The notes under the pieces were generated by a model. That model did no database searches. It had not been told where the DNA came from and was given only the letters and a program-made list of their open reading frames with translations. Position numbers and translations under genes: made by a program. Positions 27,178 through 35,825 of a stretch of 64,000 nucleotides of DNA are shown here, one piece after another (positions within the stretch are counted from its first letter, which is position 1; every line of letters starts with the position of its first letter). This stretch comes from Arthrobacter sp. zg-Y820 (GTDB taxonomy: Bacteria > Actinomycetota > Actinomycetes > Actinomycetales > Micrococcaceae): positions 992,001-1,056,000 of the forward strand of contig NZ_CP126247.1 in assembly GCF_030142155.1 (NCBI RefSeq). Reading direction: 5' to 3'.

Positions 27178-29942
27178 TGGGCAGCACCGGTACCGGCGAG
27201 CGCAGTAAGCCCGCCCTGTTGCTCGGCCGGGACAAGGAAGTGCAGGAGATCACCGCCCGGCTGCTTGAACCCGGACTGCGCGGCGCCGTGATTATCGGAG
27301 CCGGGGGCATGGGCAAATCGGCGCTCGCCGACCACGTGCTGGAACGGCTGGACGGCATCGTGAGCGCTTCGTTCATCCACGGGAGCCCCGTCCTGTCCCG
27401 CATGCCGTACGGTGTGCTGTCGCCCTACCTTGAAGCTGCCGGCCCCGAGGACATGGAGTCGCCGCTGGCGGTCCTGCGCACGATCCGCCGCTACTTCCGC
27501 CGGCTCACCGAGACGGGCAGCCCGCAGCCGCTGCTGGTGATTGATGATGCCCAGTACCTGGACGAGGCGAGCTGCCACATCCTGACGCAGCTGGCGATGT
27601 CCGGCGAGCTGCGGCTGCTGGTGCTGACGCGTCCCCGCGCACACCATATCCACGAACTCCTCTCGCTGGCCCGCGACGGTTTGCTGGCCCGCATTGATCT
27701 TGGTCCGCTGTCGGCGGAAGCGGTTCACGAAGTGTGCCAGGGGGTCCTCGGCGGTCCGGTGCTGAGGGCCACCTCGGCACTGCTCGGCGCGGCATCCGGG
27801 GGCAATCCGCAGTTCCTGAAGGCGCTGCTCGCCCAGTCCCGCCGGCACGGCCAGCTGGCCGAAGGCAACGGTGCCTGGTTCCTGCGCAGCGAGCCCGACG
27901 GCATGGACGCCTCAGTGGTGGACCTGGTCAAGGGACAGCTTGCGAGCCGGACACCCGCGGAGCGTGAAGTACTGGAAACCCTGGCATTGGCGCAGCTGCT
28001 GCCCCGTTCCGTCCTCTCCGCCGTCAGCGGGCCCGCCCCGGTCCACGCCCTGCTGGCTGACGGCGCCCTGCAGCCCGGTACGGGACGGGCCGAACTGCTC
28101 GGCCTGCCTCAGCCGCTGCACGCCGAAGTCATCCGGTCCCTGGTACCCGCTGTCCGCAGCGCTGCCCTTCGGGCTCGGGTGCTCAGCGCGCTGGACAGCG
28201 AACAGGCGCGCGGGGCAACGTTCCCCGCGGATGACGCGGGCTGGCTCCGCCGCATGGAATGGGGTCTGGACTGCGGTGACACGGTGACGGACGAGGAGCT
28301 GGTTCGAGCCGCAAGAATGGCCAACGACGCCGCCCGGCCTGCGCTGGCGGTCCGTTTCGGAGCCGCCGTGCGCAGCGACCGGCACCTGCTTTCGGCGCGG
28401 GTGGAAACGGCTTCCGCCAGTGTTCAGGCCGGTGATTTGGCCCGCGCACATGTCCTGCTGGAAGGCATTCTGGAACCCGGACAACCAACCCTGGCGGCGG
28501 ACCAGGAAACCCTGGAACGTGCGGTGCTGGCGACGGCCCACCTGTATTTCCGCTCCGGGAAATCCGGAGCCGAGATGACTGATCTCGCCGATGCGTGGTG
28601 CGCCGCGTCCGAAGAACTTTCCGCCCGAAACGGGGGCAGCGGAGAACTTCCCGAAGCGGCTGCCGCAGGGGTTGAACTGCTGCGCACCATGGCCCTGATG
28701 GTGGACGGAAACTACCCTGCCGCACTGGCCCGGCTTACCGGCCCGGCCGTCCACCGGATGCCGGCGGACTCCGGCGCAGATCCCCGGTGGGCCGTGGCGT
28801 TCCACTGTCTGCTGGCCGAACTGCTGGTGTCGGCGGGCGGGATCAGCAGCGCCCTGGAGCATTCCGGTGCCGCCCTTGAACTTATCGGGCGCCACGGCGG
28901 ACCCCTCAATGCCGCGTGCGGAGGAGCACTGGTGCGTCACGCGCAGGGGTTGCTGCACGGGGGCCGTTTTGCTGACCTCGAGCAGCTCCTGGAGGCAGTC
29001 CTGGAGGGCCCAGCGCATCACCTGATCACATACGGCGGCACCATGGGGGTTTTTGAGGGCGCGGTGGAGATTCACCAGGGCAGGCTGCGGGAAGGCCTGG
29101 AACGCCTGCATCCGGCCGTGGAAGCCCTCAGGGTGTCCGACCCGCAAATGCTCCTGCCCTACGCCCTGGGACTGGCCGGCTACGCGTCCACGGTGGTCGG
29201 GGACCAGAACCAGACGGCCCGCTACGCCAAGGAGCTCCGCAGCCTCAGTTGCTCCGGCCCGCGGCCGCTGTGGCTGGTGGGTCAGGCCTACGCTGCTGCG
29301 GCCCTGGTGTCGTCTGAATCCGACGGCAGCGTTCAGCAGCTGGCCGAGATCGCCGAGCAGGCGCGCGCCGAGGGATTCCTGGCGGCCGAAATGGACATCC
29401 TCGAGCTGTGCCTGGCCGTGGGCGACCTTCGCCAGGCTCCCCGGATGCTGGAGGTCAGCGCGGCCTGCGAGGGAGGGGCAGCGCAGGCCCTGCACGCCTA
29501 CGCGGGCGCCATAACGTCCGGAAGCCCGGACCGCATGGTGGCAGCCGCCGACGAAGCCGTCCGGCATCGGAAGTACCTGATTGCGGTGGAGAGCATCGGC
29601 CACGCCATCCGCTTTTACGGCGAGCACGGCAATCTGCGCCGGCAACGCGCCCTGATCCAGCAGCTGCGCCGGCGTCGCGGGGAGCTCGCCGGAGTCACCG
29701 TGTCGTATCTGAGTCCGTCCCTCCACCTGGTCCGGCTGACGCGGCGTGAGCATGAGATCGTCGAGCTGCTGCTCTCCGGCGCCAGCACCAAGGACGTGGC
29801 GGCTCATTTCACCCTCTCGCAGCGGACGGTGGAGGGCCATGTCTACCGGATCTACGTGAAGTTGGGGATCAGCCGGCGGGCCGACCTCGAAGCGGCCTAC
29901 CTGGCGCTGGAGCCGGGGGCCAGCTCGTCGGCCCGCCACTGA
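27174..29942 (+). CDS. LAL/MalT-like LuxR-family ATPase regulator 5, type B (922 aa)
   Basis: Type B, like regulator 2: GAGGMGKS (42-49), SRMPYGVLSPYLEAA and Walker B PLLVIDDAQYL. The helical middle ends in a canonical HTH (LTRREHEIVELLLSGASTKDVAAHF, then SQRTVEGHVYRIYVKLGI). ATGA overlap with regulator 4 implies translational coupling, and GGGGAACG precedes the ATG. A strong terminator follows at 30008. Confidence 0.91.
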   Translation: MMGSTGTGERSKPALLLGRDKEVQEITARLLEPGLRGAVIIGAGGMGKSALADHVLERLDGIVSASFIHGSPVLSRMPYGVLSPYLEAAGPEDMESPLAVLRTIRRYFRRLTETGSPQPLLVIDDAQYLDEASCHILTQLAMSGELRLLVLTRPRAHHIHELLSLARDGLLARIDLGPLSAEAVHEVCQGVLGGPVLRATSALLGAASGGNPQFLKALLAQSRRHGQLAEGNGAWFLRSEPDGMDASVVDLVKGQLASRTPAEREVLETLALAQLLPRSVLSAVSGPAPVHALLADGALQPGTGRAELLGLPQPLHAEVIRSLVPAVRSAALRARVLSALDSEQARGATFPADDAGWLRRMEWGLDCGDTVTDEELVRAARMANDAARPALAVRFGAAVRSDRHLLSARVETASASVQAGDLARAHVLLEGILEPGQPTLAADQETLERAVLATAHLYFRSGKSGAEMTDLADAWCAASEELSARNGGSGELPEAAAAGVELLRTMALMVDGNYPAALARLTGPAVHRMPADSGADPRWAVAFHCLLAELLVSAGGISSALEHSGAALELIGRHGGPLNAACGGALVRHAQGLLHGGRFADLEQLLEAVLEGPAHHLITYGGTMGVFEGAVEIHQGRLREGLERLHPAVEALRVSDPQMLLPYALGLAGYASTVVGDQNQTARYAKELRSLSCSGPRPLWLVGQAYAAAALVSSESDGSVQQLAEIAEQARAEGFLAAEMDILELCLAVGDLRQAPRMLEVSAACEGGAAQALHAYAGAITSGSPDRMVAAADEAVRHRKYLIAVESIGHAIRFYGEHGNLRRQRALIQQLRRRRGELAGVTVSYLSPSLHLVRLTRREHEIVELLLSGASTKDVAAHFTLSQRTVEGHVYRIYVKLGISRRADLEAAYLALEPGASSSARH

Positions 29943-30007
29943 CGGGCAGCCCGGCCGGCAAGCTATGGAGCCGGCCCGGCGGCACAGTGGGCCCCGGTTT
30001 GATGAAG

Positions 30008-30048
30008 ACCGGCCCAAACGTTGACTCAACGTTTGGGCCGGTTTTTTT
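30008..30048 (+). terminator. Strong Rho-independent terminator of the regulator operon
   Basis: A perfect 16-bp stem (ACCGGCCCAAACGTTG with its complement) has a 3-nt loop and six following T residues, 66 bp after the regulator 5 stop. Confidence 0.92.
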
Positions 30049-30130
30049 GCGTGCCGGAGCACTGCAAAAGGGGCGGCTCCAAGTAGTGGCAGGTAAATCT
30101 CCCGCAAAGGGAGAAGTCGGGTCGGGGAGT

Positions 30131-30175
30131 CGAGTACGCATTACTCGTGCTGCACTTTGCCGCCGCTTCTAATGT
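30131..30175 (+). promoter_or_regulatory. Operator-promoter of the exopolysaccharide operon
   Basis: A perfect palindrome, CGAGTA-CGCAT-TACTCG (30131-30147, centre 30139), ends where a -35 would begin. TAATGT (30170-30175) starts 31 nt after the centre. Predicted transcription start is near 30182. Confidence 0.65.
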
Positions 30176-30181
30176 CGTTTT

Positions 30182-30412
30182 TGTTGATTGATTGTTGCGA
30201 ACTAAAGCGGGTTCCAAATGCAGGTTTGTGCGGTATTCCCAGAACGGAATTATCCGGCGCAAACCACGGCCCGCTTCGCAGCCAGTCATCCGGCGCCCCA
30301 GGCGCCGGCCCCCCGACCGGGGTCGACGGCGTCGAAGCCTCTTGAGACCAAGGCTTCCCCCCAGCCGTCGTCGGCCCCTTCGGAAGCCTCCAAATCATAG
30401 GGAGGGTCCCTG
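30182..30412 (+). other. Structured 5' leader of the priming transferase gene
   Basis: About 230 nt separate the predicted transcription start from the ATG. It holds an 8-bp perfect hairpin, CCGGCGCC-CCA-GGCGCCGG (30290-30308), directly followed by CCCC-GACC-GGGG (30311-30322). A 60-codon Pro/Ala-rich frame (30218-30400) ends 12 bp before the ATG; it shows no family features and is not called. Confidence 0.4.
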
Positions 30413-31948
30413 ATGACCGAAGTCAAAGATGCCCCAGCCCGGCTCGATCTGACGCTGCCCGTTCCCTTCACTTTCCCCGACTACAAAAGCTTCACGCCCG
30501 TGCGGCGGCGGCTGGCCAGTGACAGCGTGCGGGAGACCAACCGCTACCGCAAAATCCTGCTGGCCTTTGATCTGGCAGTGGTGACCTCTGCCGTGGCGGT
30601 GGCTCATCTGACGCGGTTCGGAGTGGAAACGCAGTACATGTCCGGCGGTGGAAACCTGAACATTCCCTACATCGCCGTCTCCGCCGGCATCTGGGCCGCC
30701 TGGGCGGTGTCGCTGGCCATCTACCGGACCCGCGATGCGCGGATTGTCGGCACCGGAGCCGATGAATACCGGCGCGTCACCAGCGCCACAGTGGTGGTGA
30801 TGGGGCTCATCGCGGTGTTCTGCCTGGCCCTCCAAGTGGATATTGCCCGCGGCTACTTCGCGCTGGCGTTTCCGATCGGGCTGGGCGGTCTCCTGATCTT
30901 CCGGTTCCTGCTGCGCCAGTGGCTGGCGGGGCAGCGGAGGAAGGGCCGGTACCTCTCCAAGGTCATCATCCTGGGCAAGCCCAAGGATGTCCGCTACGTG
31001 GCCAATCAAATCCAGCGCAGGGACGGCTCCGCCTACCGGGTCATCGGCGCTGCGCTCACCACCCCCGGCGACAAGGAGCTGTGCGTCAACGGGAAGCGGA
31101 TTCCCGTCGTGGCGGACCGCGACACCGTGGTGGGAGCCGTGCGCCAGCTGCGGGCCGACGCCGTCATCGTCGCCGGCCGCATGAAGGGCGGCAGTTCCTA
31201 CGTGCAGAAGCTGGGCTGGCAGCTGGAGGAATCCGCCACCCAGCTCATCCTGACCACCGGCCTGACCAACGTGGCAGGACCCCGGATCCACGCCCGTCCC
31301 GTAGAGGGCCTGCCCCTGATGCACGTGGAGCTGCCGCAGTACGCGGGCGGCAGGCACATGCTCAAGCGCGGACTGGACATGCTGCTTTCCGGCGGCGCGC
31401 TGGTGGCACTGATTCCGGTCTTCGCGGTCCTCGCGGTGCTGATCCGGCGGGACAGCCCGGGCCCGGTGATTTTCCGCCAGGAACGGGTGGGCCGCGGCGG
31501 CGAACCCTTCGAGATGCTCAAGTTCCGCTCCATGGTGCAGACGGCCGAGGATGACCTGGCCGGCCTGCTGGACCGCAACGAAGGCTCCGGAGTGCTCTTC
31601 AAGATGCAGCATGACCCGCGTGTCACCTCGGTGGGCCGCTGGATGCGGAAGTACTCGCTGGATGAGCTGCCGCAGCTCTGGAACGTCTTCCTGGGGCACA
31701 TGTCCCTGGTGGGCCCCCGGCCGCCGCTGCCGCGTGAAGTGGCGCAGTACGGCGGCCAGGTGCACCGCCGCCTCTACATCAAGCCCGGCCTGACCGGCAT
31801 GTGGCAGATCAACGGGCGGTCGGAACTCAACTGGAAGGACGGCGTACGGCTGGACCTGTACTACGTCGAAAACTGGTCGCTCGCCGGCGACCTCATCATT
31901 CTCTGGCGCACGGTGCAAATGCTCCGCCGGCCAGTGGGCGCCTACTAG
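30413..31948 (+). CDS. Polyprenyl glycosylphosphotransferase, exopolysaccharide priming enzyme 1 (511 aa)
   Basis: This WbaP/CpsE-type enzyme moves a sugar-1-phosphate to undecaprenyl phosphate to start each repeat unit. Four or five N-terminal membrane segments (about residues 50-185) precede a CoA-binding-like Rossmann domain (KVIILGKPKDVRYVANQI). The C-terminal sugar transferase domain has FEMLKFRSM, DELPQLWNVFLGHMSLVGPRPPLP and PGLTGMWQINGRSELNW. GGGAGG precedes the ATG. It is first in a four-gene operon behind the operator-promoter. A paralogue is at 60226-61671. Confidence 0.94.
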   Translation: MTEVKDAPARLDLTLPVPFTFPDYKSFTPVRRRLASDSVRETNRYRKILLAFDLAVVTSAVAVAHLTRFGVETQYMSGGGNLNIPYIAVSAGIWAAWAVSLAIYRTRDARIVGTGADEYRRVTSATVVVMGLIAVFCLALQVDIARGYFALAFPIGLGGLLIFRFLLRQWLAGQRRKGRYLSKVIILGKPKDVRYVANQIQRRDGSAYRVIGAALTTPGDKELCVNGKRIPVVADRDTVVGAVRQLRADAVIVAGRMKGGSSYVQKLGWQLEESATQLILTTGLTNVAGPRIHARPVEGLPLMHVELPQYAGGRHMLKRGLDMLLSGGALVALIPVFAVLAVLIRRDSPGPVIFRQERVGRGGEPFEMLKFRSMVQTAEDDLAGLLDRNEGSGVLFKMQHDPRVTSVGRWMRKYSLDELPQLWNVFLGHMSLVGPRPPLPREVAQYGGQVHRRLYIKPGLTGMWQINGRSELNWKDGVRLDLYYVENWSLAGDLIILWRTVQMLRRPVGAY

Positions 31949-31997
31949 CCCGTCCCTTCCGGCTTCGGCTGGTCTCATCACAAAGAAAGCGGAAACC

Positions 31998-32969
31998 ATG
32001 AAAAAATCCCTAGTTACCGGCGCCGGCGGATTCATCGGCGGCCACCTCGTTGCCCGGCTGCTCAGCGACGGCCACGAGGTGCGGGCAGTGGACTGCAAGC
32101 CCCTGGACGAGTGGTACCAGATTTCCGAGGGCGCTGAAAACATCCAGGGGGACTGCTCCCTTCTGGAGACGGCGCACGAGGTCAGCCGCGGAATGCAGGA
32201 TGTGTACAACCTCGCCGCGGACATGGGCGGCATGGGGTTCATTGAGAACAACAAAGCCCTGTGCATGCTCACCGTCCTGACCAGCACGCACATGCTCGTG
32301 GCAGCCCGCGACGCCGGAGCGGAACGGTTCTTCTACAGCAGCTCGGCGTGCGTCTATGCGGCCGACCACCAGACGAACGCCGACGTCGTGGCGCTGCGGG
32401 AGGAAGACGCCTATCCGGCCCAGCCCGAGGACGGCTACGGCTGGGAGAAGCTGTTCACCGAACGCATGTGCCGGCACTTCCAGGAGGACTACGGCCTGCA
32501 GACCCGGGTGGCCCGCTTCCACAACGTGTACGGCCCGGAAGGCACCTGGGAGGGCGGCCGGGAGAAGGCGCCGGCGGCACTGTGCCGCAAGTTCGCCCAC
32601 GCTTCGCTGACCGGAGAGCTGGACGTGGAAATCTGGGGCGACGGCGAACAGACCCGCAGCTTCATGTACATCGACGACTGCGTCCGCGGCATCCTGGAAA
32701 TCATGAACGGCGACTCCGCCGAACCGGTGAACCTGGGATCGGCTGAGCTGGTGTCCATCAACCAGATGGCGGACCTGCTGGAGAAGATCTCCGGCACGGT
32801 GGTCAACCGCAAGTACAAGCTGGACGCCCCGCAGGGCGTGCGCGGCCGGAACAGCGACAACACGCTGTTCCGGGACACCTACGGCTGGGAACCGTCCATC
32901 TCCCTGTATGACGGCCTGGAGCGGACCTACGCCTGGATCCAGGACCAGGTCAAGGCGCAAAGGGTGTAG
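31998..32969 (+). CDS. NAD-dependent epimerase resembling GDP-mannose 3,5-epimerase (323 aa)
   Basis: A short-chain epimerase with NAD motif GAGGFIGGH, catalytic region SSSACVY and the Tyr-x3-Lys YGWEK. The segments NLAADMGGMGFIENN, RFFYSSSACVYA and GRNSDNTLFRDTYGW match the signatures of GDP-D-mannose 3,5-epimerase (GME), which forms GDP-L-galactose and GDP-L-gulose. If so, the polymer may contain L-galactose or L-gulose. Other GDP- or UDP-sugar epimerase activity is not excluded. It lies 49 bp after the priming enzyme, with a GAAAG motif before the ATG. Confidence 0.85.
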   Translation: MKKSLVTGAGGFIGGHLVARLLSDGHEVRAVDCKPLDEWYQISEGAENIQGDCSLLETAHEVSRGMQDVYNLAADMGGMGFIENNKALCMLTVLTSTHMLVAARDAGAERFFYSSSACVYAADHQTNADVVALREEDAYPAQPEDGYGWEKLFTERMCRHFQEDYGLQTRVARFHNVYGPEGTWEGGREKAPAALCRKFAHASLTGELDVEIWGDGEQTRSFMYIDDCVRGILEIMNGDSAEPVNLGSAELVSINQMADLLEKISGTVVNRKYKLDAPQGVRGRNSDNTLFRDTYGWEPSISLYDGLERTYAWIQDQVKAQRV

Positions 32970-32971
32970 CC

Positions 32972-34270
32972 GTGCGCATCCAAATGCATGATTTCTCCGG
33001 TCATCCCTTCCAGGCCGAGCTGTCCCGCGAGCTGGCGGCCCGCGGGCACTTTGTGGACCATGTGTACTCGACGCAGTACGGCAGCGGAAAGGGAACGCTG
33101 GAACGGACGGCGGCGGATTCGGACCGGCTGACCTTTTCTCCGCTCACCGCGGACACGCCGTTCCAGAAATACAGCGCCATGGGCCGGATCCGGTTCGAAC
33201 GGTCCTATGCGGTGGCCTGGCAGAAGCACATCCGGGCCACCGCCCCGGACTGCATCGTGGCCTGCAACGTGCCGCTGTTCACCCTGGCCGATTTCCGGCG
33301 GGCAGCCGCCCGCCGGAAGCAGCCCTGGCTGCTCTGGCACCAGGACCTCTTCAGCAACGCCATTTCCGAGGAGCTCAGCCGGCGGCTGCCCGGGCCGGCG
33401 GCCTTCGCCGGCCGTGCCCTGGTACGCCGCATGGAGGCGAAGGTGGTGCGCTCAGCCACGCAGGTGGTGGCGATCGGTGAGGAGTTCCGCCAGGCGTACC
33501 GGCTCTGGGGTCTGGCCACGGACCACGTCACAGTCATCCCCAACTGGGCGCCGCTGGATGAGATCACACCGCGTCCGCGGGAAAACGCCTGGTCGGCGCG
33601 GCATCTGCCGGCCGGGCCGGAACTGCGGCTGCTGTACGCAGGAACCCTGGGCCGCAAGCACAATCCGCTGCTGCTGGCCGGGCTGCTGCGGTCGGCGCTG
33701 GCTGCGGGCCTGCCTGCACGGCTGGTCGTGGCCTCGGAAGGGGACGGGATCGAGATGCTGCGGGAGGACGTCGGCCGTGAACCGGAGCTTCCGGTCACGC
33801 TGCTGCCGTTCCAGCCGGCGGCAGAGCTGCCGGACATGCTGGGCTCCGCTGACGTGTTGGTAACCATCCTGGAACCCGGTGCTTCCCGCTTCTCGATTCC
33901 CAGCAAGGTGCTGTCCTCGCTGGCCGCGGGCCGCCCGATCCTTGGGCTGATGCCCGATGACAACCCGGCCGCGGCGGACATTCGGTCTGCGGACGGGTTT
34001 GTCGGCCCGCCCACCGACTTCGGAGTTGCCGGGGGCGTGGGATGGCTGCGCCGGCTGCACGGGGATCCGGCTGCGGTCCTTGCCGCGGGCGCAAAGGGAC
34101 GGGAGCTGGCGGAGAGCAGGTTCGGCATCGGACCCATCACCGACCGCTTCGAAGCGGCGCTTCGGCGCGCGGCTCCCGGACTTCCCGAGCCCGCTGACCT
34201 GGACACCTTGCCCCGGCTCCGCCCCGCTCACGCCGCCGCGCCGCGTGGCTTCCTGCGAAAGGTGTCGTGA
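32972..34270 (+). CDS. GT4-type glycosyltransferase, WcaI-like (432 aa)
   Basis: A soluble GT-B glycosyltransferase. The N-terminal half has MHDFSGHPFQAELSRELAARG, WHQDLFSNAISEEL (WcaI-like) and VIPNWAPLDE. The C-terminal half has LLYAGTLGRKHNPLLLA, the donor-site segment SIPSKVLSSLAAGRPILGL and an E-x7-E-like region. It probably adds a sugar to the lipid-linked repeat unit at the inner membrane face. GTG 32972 begins 2 nt after the epimerase stop. Confidence 0.9.
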   Translation: MRIQMHDFSGHPFQAELSRELAARGHFVDHVYSTQYGSGKGTLERTAADSDRLTFSPLTADTPFQKYSAMGRIRFERSYAVAWQKHIRATAPDCIVACNVPLFTLADFRRAAARRKQPWLLWHQDLFSNAISEELSRRLPGPAAFAGRALVRRMEAKVVRSATQVVAIGEEFRQAYRLWGLATDHVTVIPNWAPLDEITPRPRENAWSARHLPAGPELRLLYAGTLGRKHNPLLLAGLLRSALAAGLPARLVVASEGDGIEMLREDVGREPELPVTLLPFQPAAELPDMLGSADVLVTILEPGASRFSIPSKVLSSLAAGRPILGLMPDDNPAAADIRSADGFVGPPTDFGVAGGVGWLRRLHGDPAAVLAAGAKGRELAESRFGIGPITDRFEAALRRAAPGLPEPADLDTLPRLRPAHAAAPRGFLRKVS

Positions 34271-34944
34271 TGCTCAAGCACCAGCCGGACGGGCAGGCAC
34301 CGGAGACCGGGCCGGCGCCGCAGGACGACGGCGGTGCGCCGCGGCGCCGTCGTCCTCCGGTGATTGACCTTTCCCGGGCACCGGGTGCGGGTGAGGCGTG
34401 GGGCCGGCCGCGGGCGGTGGTGTACCTGTGGTCGGCGTGTGAACTGGTCTTCGTCACCAACCCGTGGCAGATCAGTTCGCGCCTGCGCGTGGCAGTGCTG
34501 CGGGCCTTTGGCGCGGAGATCGCCGACGGGGTGATCTTCCGTCCGCGGACCCGGGTCAAGTCACCGTGGAAGCTGCATGTCGGGGCGCGTACCTGGATCG
34601 GTGAAGGCGTCTGGTTCCACAACCAGGACCACGTTTATGTGGGCGCCGACGTCGTGATTTCCCAGGAGACGTTCCTGACCACCGGCAGCCACCGGGTGCG
34701 CAGCGACATGGGGCTGGTCACCAGCCCCATCCGGATTGCGGACGGTGCCTGGATCACGTCCCGCTGCATGGTCCTCGGCGGATCCCTTATCGGGGAGTCG
34801 GCCGTCGTGCAGCCCATGACGCTGGTCAAGGGCGAGGTGGGCGCCAACCGCGTGTTTGGCGCTGCGGTGCCGCCCGCGGAACTGGGCTACAGGTTTGCTC
34901 CGGAAACAGCTGCCGGTGAAGCCCGTCCGGGGGAGCGGGCATGA
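34270..34944 (+). CDS. Hexapeptide-repeat acyltransferase, WcaF/maltose O-acetyltransferase type (224 aa)
   Basis: After a disordered 45-residue N-terminus, a left-handed beta-helix acyltransferase contains GARTWIGEGVWFHNQDHVYVG, DVVISQETFLTTGSH, DGAWITSRCMVLGG and a C-terminal VGANRVFGAAVPPAELGY. It probably O-acetylates the polymer or an intermediate using acetyl-CoA. The ATG overlaps the glycosyltransferase stop (TGATG); GTG 34267 would add one residue. It is the last gene of this four-gene run. Confidence 0.88.
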   Translation: MLKHQPDGQAPETGPAPQDDGGAPRRRRPPVIDLSRAPGAGEAWGRPRAVVYLWSACELVFVTNPWQISSRLRVAVLRAFGAEIADGVIFRPRTRVKSPWKLHVGARTWIGEGVWFHNQDHVYVGADVVISQETFLTTGSHRVRSDMGLVTSPIRIADGAWITSRCMVLGGSLIGESAVVQPMTLVKGEVGANRVFGAAVPPAELGYRFAPETAAGEARPGERA

Positions 34945-34964
34945 GCTTCACCAGGCAGCCGCAC

Positions 34965-35744
34965 TTACTCGGCGGGAACGGTCTCCTGGACCATCTCCTC
35001 GAGGACCGGGAAGATCTTCGAGGCCAGGTAGGCATGGCCCTCGTCGGTGGGGTGGATGCCGTCGGCGCCGATGAGTCCTTCATCGGCGTCGGCAAGCCAG
35101 CCCTCGGCGAGGGCGTCAATGTAGAGGATGCCTTCGTCGGCCGCCGCCTGCTTCATCTCTGCGTTGTTGGCAGTGATGAAGCTGGGCACGGCTCCGTTGA
35201 CCCAGATGGGCCCGACCACCACCAGCCTGGCCTGCGGAGCAATGTCATGGATGTCCGAGTAGAGGGACGTCGCTGCGTTGTACATGGCCTCCTTCGTCTG
35301 CCGGCCGTCGTTGCGGCTGCCGAACACCACCACCACATCGGCGGTGGGGCGGAGGCGGAGCGTGGCGGCTTCACGAAAGACCAAATCGGTGCTGCCGCGG
35401 GCCAGATAGCCCGAGCCGGGCTGGGCCATGACGTTGAGCTCCACCCGGGCGCCCTGATCGTAAAAACGCGAGCCCACTACTTTGGTCCAGTTCTCGGCTC
35501 CGTTGCCGCCCTCGGACGAGCCGCCAACGTAAGAGTCGCCCAGGATGTCGATTTGCGGCACCTTTTTTCCCACGGCCGGCGTGGTGCCCGACGGCTGCGG
35601 AGCGCCGCTCGCCTCCGTCGACTGGGACATTGCGTAAAAGGTCAGCAGCCCGGCGGCCAGGAGAAGGCCCAAAAATCCAAGGATCTTGGGCCACCGGCGG
35701 CGGCTGGAATAGGAGGTTCGGCGATCATCGCGTCGAGTTGACAT
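34965..35744 (-). CDS. Membrane-anchored SGNH/GDSL hydrolase (259 aa)
   Basis: A single N-terminal membrane segment (about residues 21-40) anchors an extracytoplasmic SGNH domain: block I GDSYVGG, Gly in PGSGYLARG, Asn in FGSRNDGR and the Ser-x-x-His equivalent DGIHPTDEGH. It likely removes or transfers acyl groups on the polymer or wall. It is convergent with the acyltransferase (20 bp gap) and divergent from the next operon. A TATCAT hexamer at 35756-35751 would give a nearly leaderless mRNA. Confidence 0.88.
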   Translation of the reverse strand: MSTRRDDRRTSYSSRRRWPKILGFLGLLLAAGLLTFYAMSQSTEASGAPQPSGTTPAVGKKVPQIDILGDSYVGGSSEGGNGAENWTKVVGSRFYDQGARVELNVMAQPGSGYLARGSTDLVFREAATLRLRPTADVVVVFGSRNDGRQTKEAMYNAATSLYSDIHDIAPQARLVVVGPIWVNGAVPSFITANNAEMKQAAADEGILYIDALAEGWLADADEGLIGADGIHPTDEGHAYLASKIFPVLEEMVQETVPAE

Positions 35745-35825
35745 TCCTAAATGATAACCGAGCGGTCTCGTAGGATGAACGCTTATTCAAAACAATAAAA
35801 ATACTTGCTTCAGGGGGGAAAGTAC

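Noticed and set aside
27912..30107. Long minus-strand open frame opposite LAL regulator 5
   Set aside because: It covers a strong terminator and a clear regulator gene and shows no recognisable domain.
30218..30400. 60-codon frame in the priming-transferase leader
   Set aside because: Pro/Ala-rich composition without family features, overlapping two GC-rich hairpins.
35734..35776. Operator for the GT2-wzx operon
   Set aside because: Only a CGAGTT half-site is present, at 29 nt from TAGGAT, and the second half-site is missing.
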